NCBI GenBank assembly: GCA_964023275.1
Contig: OZ029916.1
Span: 46,813,749 to 46,877,748, forward strand
Direction of reading: 5' to 3'
Source of the DNA: Norana najaformis
Lineage: Eukaryota > Annelida > Clitellata > Crassiclitellata > Hormogastridae
Length of the DNA stretch: 64,000 bases
The position numbers were made by a program, and so were the translations under genes. This document shows positions 58,701 to 64,000 of this stretch, one piece after another. The notes under the pieces were generated by a model. It was given only the letters and a program-made list of their open reading frames with translations. It had not been told where the DNA came from and ran no database searches. Within the stretch, counting starts at the first letter, position 1. Every line of letters begins with the position of its first letter.

Positions 58701-61700
58701 TGGTAAGATTTGTTTTTACCCATCTTACGAGTTCTGTTATTTTTACTATTATTATTGTTAATTTTGCATTTATTGCACTGGCAAGGTCAGTAAATCTTAA
58801 TCTGAGGTGCAAAGCAATTGCGAGTGAAGGACTTGCTCAGGGTTTCTACAGTGACTGTGTAGGCCTAAGGGGGAGCTCGAACCCATACTGTCAGCGTTAC
58901 AAGCTGAGCGCTTTAACCAACTGGCTACCATGCCCCACTGTGTGTTCTGTAAGTTCTTTAATGTCATTCACGTCTAAGCCTAAATCTCTTTTGTTTCAAC
59001 TTGCTGACCCACCTTAGCCTGTCTTCTTAGTACTGAAGTTTTTCTGGAGCTAATTGGTTGAGTTGATGCTATTTTTAGGAGGAGATTCGTGACCTTCTGG
59101 CTAAAGACCAAAGCAGGAGACTTGAACTGAAAGAGAAACCGGATTCTGGAGTCTATGTCAAAGTCAGATTTCCATTTCCAATTCAATAACACGATCTTGT
59201 GTCAATGTTTTTCTGACCTATCAGAATTTGATCTGGGTTTGTTGATGCCTTAGGCATCAATCCAGGCAATAAAAATGTCTCTTAAGCTGTTTGAGGTTTT
59301 AAAGTTTTAATTTTTAATAAAGAATGCAAAAAATAAGTTGATCTATAGCTGGAATCGCCTTTCCCGAGACCTGCGGCTCAAGCTCTTCAGCTTGCCTCTT
59401 CCACAGTTTCGCAAGTCTGTATTATTTGACAGTGGTCTCATTAGTTTGGGTCGGGAGCACCTCTGATGAGTCTATTCTTGAAGTGGCGCTTGATAAATGT
59501 CAGATTACAAATACAATTACAATTATAGATTAACTGGTGTTGAATTGCTTGGTTTCTTTTCCAGGATTTGTCGTCCTTTGTTACAAAAAATGGCGCGGAA
59601 ATTGAGCAGGTCATGAACGTCGGCAATCAGAACCGATCGGTCGGGTGAGTGCAATGGATTTGGGTTTTCATAGATCGGTGTCTTCATCTGTGAGTGCCTG
59701 CTCTGAAATGAAATTCAACTCTTAATCTACTGAAGAATTTCCTTTAACATTATTTGGGCTATGTCACCGCAGCACCTCTAAGCTAAAGCTTTCCTATTTC
59801 TCACAGGTTAAACACAACCCACTCTAACAGCTCCTCTTTCCTTTCTCACAGCTTAAACACTACCCACTCTAATAGCTCCTCTTCCCTTTCTCACAGCTTA
59901 AACACAACCCACTCTAACAGCTCCTCTTCCCTTTCTCACAGCTTAAACACAACCCACTCCAACAGCTCCTCGTCCCCTTCTCTCTCTGGTTTTCTGGCAA
60001 CCGGACTTGGTTCAGTCTTCCTGCCCTGTCCCATGACATCTCCAAACACCGAAGGAATGTTGTCTCTGATAGTCTCTGGCCTTCCTTGGTCTTTCCTTCC
60101 TCCATTTCCCTTAGGAATCCAGTTCAATGCTTGATTGCCTCGTCTATCTCTGTCCATATGAATTGCTTGTCCCACCCATCCATTTCAGTCTTCTCACTGA
60201 TGATATTCTCTATATCCTCTTGTCCGGTCTTTTCTCTCATAGTTATATGCTTCTATTTTAGTTCGACAAATATGAACGAACACAGTTCGAGATCGCATGC
60301 GATTTTCATCATTACGATCGAGTGTAGCGAGGTCAGTTTCCACTTCACATGTGACTAGATACATTGTTGCCAACTTTGTCAATGACTGGCTGTTAGAAAC
60401 TGTGATTGCTTAGGAAAAATGATTTTTAAGACATAGGTGTAAAGTTATATACAACATGAAAATGGTCTCTATTAGAAAGACTCTTAAAGTGATGTCTGGG
60501 GGCACTAGGCACTAGCGTAGCCATGGCACTCATTGACATTAAGTGGCTGGTAATAAAGCACAGTCTCTGTGGCCTACACTCTTAAAATTGATATCTGGAA
60601 ACAGCAGATACTAATGTAGCCAGAATGTGCATAGAGAGTCTAGCTGTGAATTACAAGCTATGTGGCCTTTAGCAGGATGTATGTTAATGTGGCATTTTAA
60701 AATAAAGAGACAAACTGTGTGATAGCTGACAGTTAATGTCAGCAGACAGTTTAGCCACAATAGTCTCAGTGTCTTAGTCATAATGGACTGATTTTCTGGA
60801 TATTGACCTGAATACGGCTTGGTTTTGGTGCACCATCAGTTGATGTCTTGTACATTAGACACTGACAATAGATAATATGTGCAGCACAGTGGTCTAGAGT
60901 GTGGCACAGTGGTCTATCAGTAGCGCATTTGGTCAATGAACATCTGTTTGCGGGTTCAACTCCGTGTAACTTCCCTGGGGAAGTTCTTTGCGCACACCGT
61001 GCCTCTGTCACCAAGCAGAATAATTTGGTACTGGCATAAGCTGGGAAGTACACAGAAAGTCCTGCGATGCACTGGCCTTATGTCCAGGAATTTGAAAGAA
61101 AAGGAAATGAGCATCTCCCCTGTGTTATCAGTTGTGGGATATGGGATACTTTACTTTTAATAACTAATTTCTAGTCTTAGCTCTAGGATGGAAGGTATTG
61201 TAGACCAAACTAAATCTAGCAGATCTGTTTAATTACTCTGATTACTCAAATTACTTAACTCTAGGATTTGAGAAATAATAAGTAACAAATTATCTAGTAA
61301 TTCTGTTTGACTGCTCAAATGTTTCGTATGTTATGTTGTTATGCCTTAACTTTAGGAGGTGAGAAATATGATTTAAATTGCATTTTAATTAAATTTAAAT
61401 TTAAATTGCACCATTCACGCGAGTAGTGAGTTATTTTATGTACGAGGGTTTTTCCGCGTTCATGCCAAGAAATATCTCTTGTTCACCTGCATTCATTTAT
61501 TGTCTTCTTTGCTTTCTCGTCTTTGGCTTGGACGGTAGTTGGCTTCGTGCACGTGTGTTTTGAAACATTCTCTGCGTGTTGCTGATGTAATGTATGCATA
61601 ATACTTTGTAATAATAATGTAGAATAATGCTAAAGTAAAGTAAAGCTGCAACTCCAATAGTGGAATGTGGAGGAGGAAATTGTTTCACACACTCCGGCTT

Positions 61701-63855
61701 AGTAACAGTCAGTGGACGATTCCCTAGGTTCTGGACACGGGACCAATGCATCTCTGGACTTGCTCTTTGCTTCACAGCTTCTACTGCTTGGTGATAGAGA
61801 TAGTGTAATCGTAATCGTGATCGTAATCCCGAGATTTCTACAGATCCCAACGAAAGCCACGTCACGGGGCCAGCTTATTCATAGGCGCTCAGTCAAAACA
61901 AAATCGATAGGCAAAAAGGGGTTCGGTTCCAGGTCAAGATCCAAAAGTCAGGCAGAGAGACGGCATGGCAGCTAGGGTGGGTGGTGTTTGGGATTGGAGC
62001 GGAAAGAGAGATAAGAGGAAGAAGGGAAGACGGGATAGCATGTGCATGACCAACTTGTCCAGGGTCGTACAAGGAGTTCAAATGTGTCTTGCCAGTTCTT
62101 TTCAGCATTTCGATCATTTTGTTACTTCTTGCTTTACCAACTTACCAACTGGAGGCATCATCATCTTAACACTACACTACGCTTACAGGATATTGACAGT
62201 AACTCACACTGACTTTATGCAGAGCCATCGCTTTATGGCAGAAACTCTCTATTATGCTCAAGTCCTGTTTTTGTGACTGGAATTTCACCATAACAGTTGT
62301 ATTTCCTATGTATTTAAATTTTATTTTGATTATTTACTTCCTGATCCTTATTTTTTATAAGTGCTAAGTTAAATTTCTGTGCTTGTCTGCTTGAAACAGA
62401 TGGGATCAGATGGTGAGAATCATATACGTGTCGGTAAACTGAATCTGGTTGATCTTGCTGGAAGCGAAAGGCAGGCGAAGACAGGTGCAGAGGTAAAAAA
62501 GTTTCTTTTCCGCTGTAGCTTTGCAGAGGCATAGTGCAAGACTGTCATCGTGGTTCAGGCTGCCGTGTGTGTGGGTGCGTGGATATATGTGCACAAGCAT
62601 GTGTGCGTGTGTGTGTATTACATAGCTGTGCTGTCTAAATGAATTTATATTGACCACTGTAAAGGTAAAGGTAACACACTAGTTTACACGCCTGTATAGA
62701 AACTCCTCAGAAATGTGGTTGTGAGATTAAAAGATCATTTGACTTAGGCACATACTTAACCATTGCAATCCAACTACAGGAGACCTTTCCAAACCTCTCA
62801 ACTTGCATTGGCACTCAATTACTGACTCCAGAAGGTTGGAAGGCTGAGTGAGCGCCGAGTGACATTGTGTCATAGATGGCTGTCGAAAGAGAAACTCCCA
62901 AGGAACTAACATAGTCACACTGAACAAGTCAGTCATTTTCAAGATGGTCATAGATGGCCACTCTATTTAGCTTAACATCACTGTTTCATGTTAAACAGGG
63001 TTTTTAAAGCTACTGTTAAGTTTTGTTTTCATTTACATTTAATTTGTTTGCCAGGGTGATCGTTTGAAAGAAGCGACTAAGATTAACTTGAGTCTGTCAG
63101 CTCTTGGAAACGTAATATCTGCACTTGTGGACGGCAAGAGTTCGCACATACCTTACAGGGATTCCAAACTGACAAGGTTACTGCAGGGTGAGTCTTGGCA
63201 CTCCGTGAAACTGGCTAAAAAATATAGAATATTTTAGCTGTACCGAGTGGTTCGTGTGGTTGTGAATGGTGGCCCATCAAGAGAACAGATGAAATGAGGA
63301 TAAATGGATTTGAAATGAAGGGACTGAGGCAGATACTGAGGGTTTCTTGGATGGCAGGGAAGACCAACGAATTGGCAATGGAACAAACCGGCATGGAACG
63401 TCAACTGTTAAGTAACATCAAGTCAAGGAAGTTGACCTGACCTACTTTGGTCATATTATGAGGAAAAATGGAGGCTGTTTGGAGAAAGAAATAATGCAGG
63501 GCACAACATCTGGATCACGAGCACATGGAAGACCACGAACAGCCTGGACTGAGAACAAAAGGCCTTAGACAGGATTAACTACGAGTCAGTTACTGAGGAC
63601 AACGGAAGATACGAACATCACCTGACAGATGGTTTATGATGCGGCCCAACTTCGGATTGTAGATGGCTAAAGGCAAGACCGAATGGTTAAGATTTCCCAA
63701 AGAAAGTGGCTTTACTTTGACTTTTTCACTGGACTTTGAAAGTTTGTTCTGTGTTTTGCGATCACAGATTCCCTCGGTGGAAATGCGAAGACTGTAATGG
63801 TGGCAAACATTGGACCAGCGAGTTACAACTATGACGAAACTGTTACAACTCTCAG
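55732..63855 (+). CDS. KIF3B: Kinesin-2 motor subunit KIF3B/KRP95-like, motor-domain exons (3' partial)
   Basis: Seen: coding exons 55732-55734 (ATG alone), 56028-56122, 57014-57115, 57774-57898, 58578-58702, 59079-59162, 59565-59644, 60262-60331, 62400-62492, 63055-63187 and 63768-63855, phases all matching, about 332 residues. They hold [15 protein letters not shown], the P-loop GQTGTGKT (97-104), switch [11 protein letters not shown] (208-217), switch II DLAGSE (246-251), and [34 protein letters not shown] and PNSFDHIF match KIF3B more closely than KIF3A. Known: with KIF3A and KAP3 it forms heterotrimeric kinesin-2, an ATP-driven plus-end motor for anterograde intraflagellar and vesicle transport. 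The neck, stalk and tail lie to the right of the window. All core nucleotide-binding motifs look intact. Confidence 0.95.
56205..56615 (+). mobile_element. LINE C-terminal remnant in KIF3B intron
   Basis: Begins [16 protein letters not shown] and, after frameshifts, ends in tgggagcgcctctgg, gatgcgctatataaatgct and (gaat)n. This is the same plan as the LINE end at 2440, in sense orientation with the host gene. Confidence 0.75.
57285..57725. repeat. LINE 3'-tail copy (antisense) and tRNA-SINE (sense)
   Basis: 57285-57490 has aatcccgagatttctacagag, caaaatcgataggcaag and ggtcaagatcctagagtc. 57560-57725 is a nearly full SINE with B box caggttcgagtattcc and a (aataatatt)-type tail ending 45 bases before the P-loop exon. 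Confidence 0.7.
57774..57898 (+). CDS. KIF3B: KIF3B exon with P-loop
   Basis: Encodes [15 protein letters not shown] then [28 protein letters not shown] is the kinesin Walker A motif that binds the ATP phosphates. Phase 2 in and phase 1 out. The intact frame and clean borders (cctttaag|tt, caag|gtagta) argue against a processed or decayed copy. Confidence 0.95.
58785..58945 (-). repeat. tRNA-derived SINE, antisense
   Basis: In reverse it shows a ttggttaaagcgctcagcttg head, a gggttcgagctcccc B box and an acttgctcagggtttctac body reading. It lies in the KIF3B intron after the exon ending at 58702. Confidence 0.7.
59345..59525 (+). mobile_element. LINE C-terminal remnant
   Basis: Encodes [31 protein letters not shown] and LGREHL then stop, followed by ggcgcttgataaatgtcaga and an attacaaatacaattac tail. 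It is the sister copy of 44342, ending 40 bases before a KIF3B exon. Confidence 0.75.
59788..59977 (+). repeat. 45-bp minisatellite of splice-acceptor-like units
   Basis: About four units of the form ctcctcttccctttctcacag followed by cttaaacacaacccactc. The tcacag ends fall at 59806, 59851, 59896 and 59941, exactly 45 bases apart. It lies in the KIF3B intron between 59644 and the real acceptor at 60261. Confidence 0.9.
60890..61155 (+). repeat. tRNA-derived SINE, near full length
   Basis: Head ggtctatcagtagcgcatttgg with B box gcgggttcaactccgtg, body caccgtgcctctgtcaccaag and a tttactttta end. Aligns along its length with 23310-23575. Confidence 0.8.
61620..62070 (-). repeat. SINE and LINE-tail copies, both antisense
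   Basis: 61620-61800 is a reverse tRNA-SINE (starting at its (gtaaa)n tail). 61810-62070 is a well-preserved LINE 3' tail in reverse, introduced by taatcgtaatcgtgatcgtaa and agatttctacag. KIF3B intron before the switch II exon. Confidence 0.8.
63240..63720 (+). mobile_element. RTE-like LINE C-terminal remnant in KIF3B intron
   Basis: The translated region reads [29 protein letters not shown] and [11 protein letters not shown] with internal stops and shifts. This is the L-FGH-x-R...GRP-W signature of the LINE C-terminus, diverged from the 7582 copy. It is inactive and lies between the exons at 63055 and 63768. Confidence 0.75.
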
Positions 63856-64000
63856 GTACGAGCTGCTGTTTTTCTGCTTTTATGTCTGTTTGTCTCTGTC
63901 TCTCTTTCTGCCTGTCTCTCTGTCTCTTTGTCTATCTATCTCTGCCTTTTCTCTCTCTCTGTCTCTGGCTGCCTCTGTGGTCTGTCTTTTTCTTTATGTG

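Overview
The window comes from an animal (metazoan) genome, not a microbe. It has small spliced exons with GT-AG borders, introns full of LINE and SINE debris and microsatellites, and four animal genes, all on the + strand. A single kinectin/RRBP1-like gene, an SLC34 transporter, a kinesin-2 subunit and an unfamiliar peptide precursor suggest an invertebrate bilaterian, most likely marine (lophotrochozoan or non-vertebrate deuterostome). I cannot name the species.

Layout: (1) 344-6905, the last six exons of an SLC34-type Na+/phosphate cotransporter; its 5' part lies before the window. (2) 6906-12470, intergenic repeats: an RTE-like LINE remnant, pyrimidine-rich satellites and trinucleotide/tetranucleotide arrays. 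(3) 12471-15953, a two-exon, 185-residue neuropeptide precursor with signal peptide, dibasic cleavage sites and two predicted amidated peptides ending in Phe-Val-Leu-NH2; I do not recognise the family. (4) 15954-29173, about 13 kb of repeats: a short (ACT)-tailed SINE hitting one site repeatedly, a 660-bp GGAT/GGGT array, LINE 3' tails and tRNA-derived SINEs. (5) 29174-50949, a complete 19-exon kinectin/ribosome-receptor-like gene (predicted 1248 residues). Its splice phases all close and its reading frame is intact, although its introns carry a hAT-like element, a FLYWCH-coding MULE-like element and a duplicated exon fragment. (6) 55732-63855 and beyond, the first 11 coding exons of a kinesin-2 motor subunit (KIF3B/KRP95), cut by the right edge inside the motor domain.

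The genes are not an operon. The kinectin-like ER membrane protein and the kinesin-2 subunit are head-to-tail neighbours with a 4.8-kb gap, and both belong to membrane/microtubule biology, but no functional coupling is shown by the sequence. The most interesting signals are the peptide precursor, the FLYWCH/MULE-like element with tandem-repeat inverted termini and an 11-bp target duplication, a hAT-like element with an 8-bp duplication inside a SINE copy, and intronic minisatellites that multiply copies of splice-site sequences.
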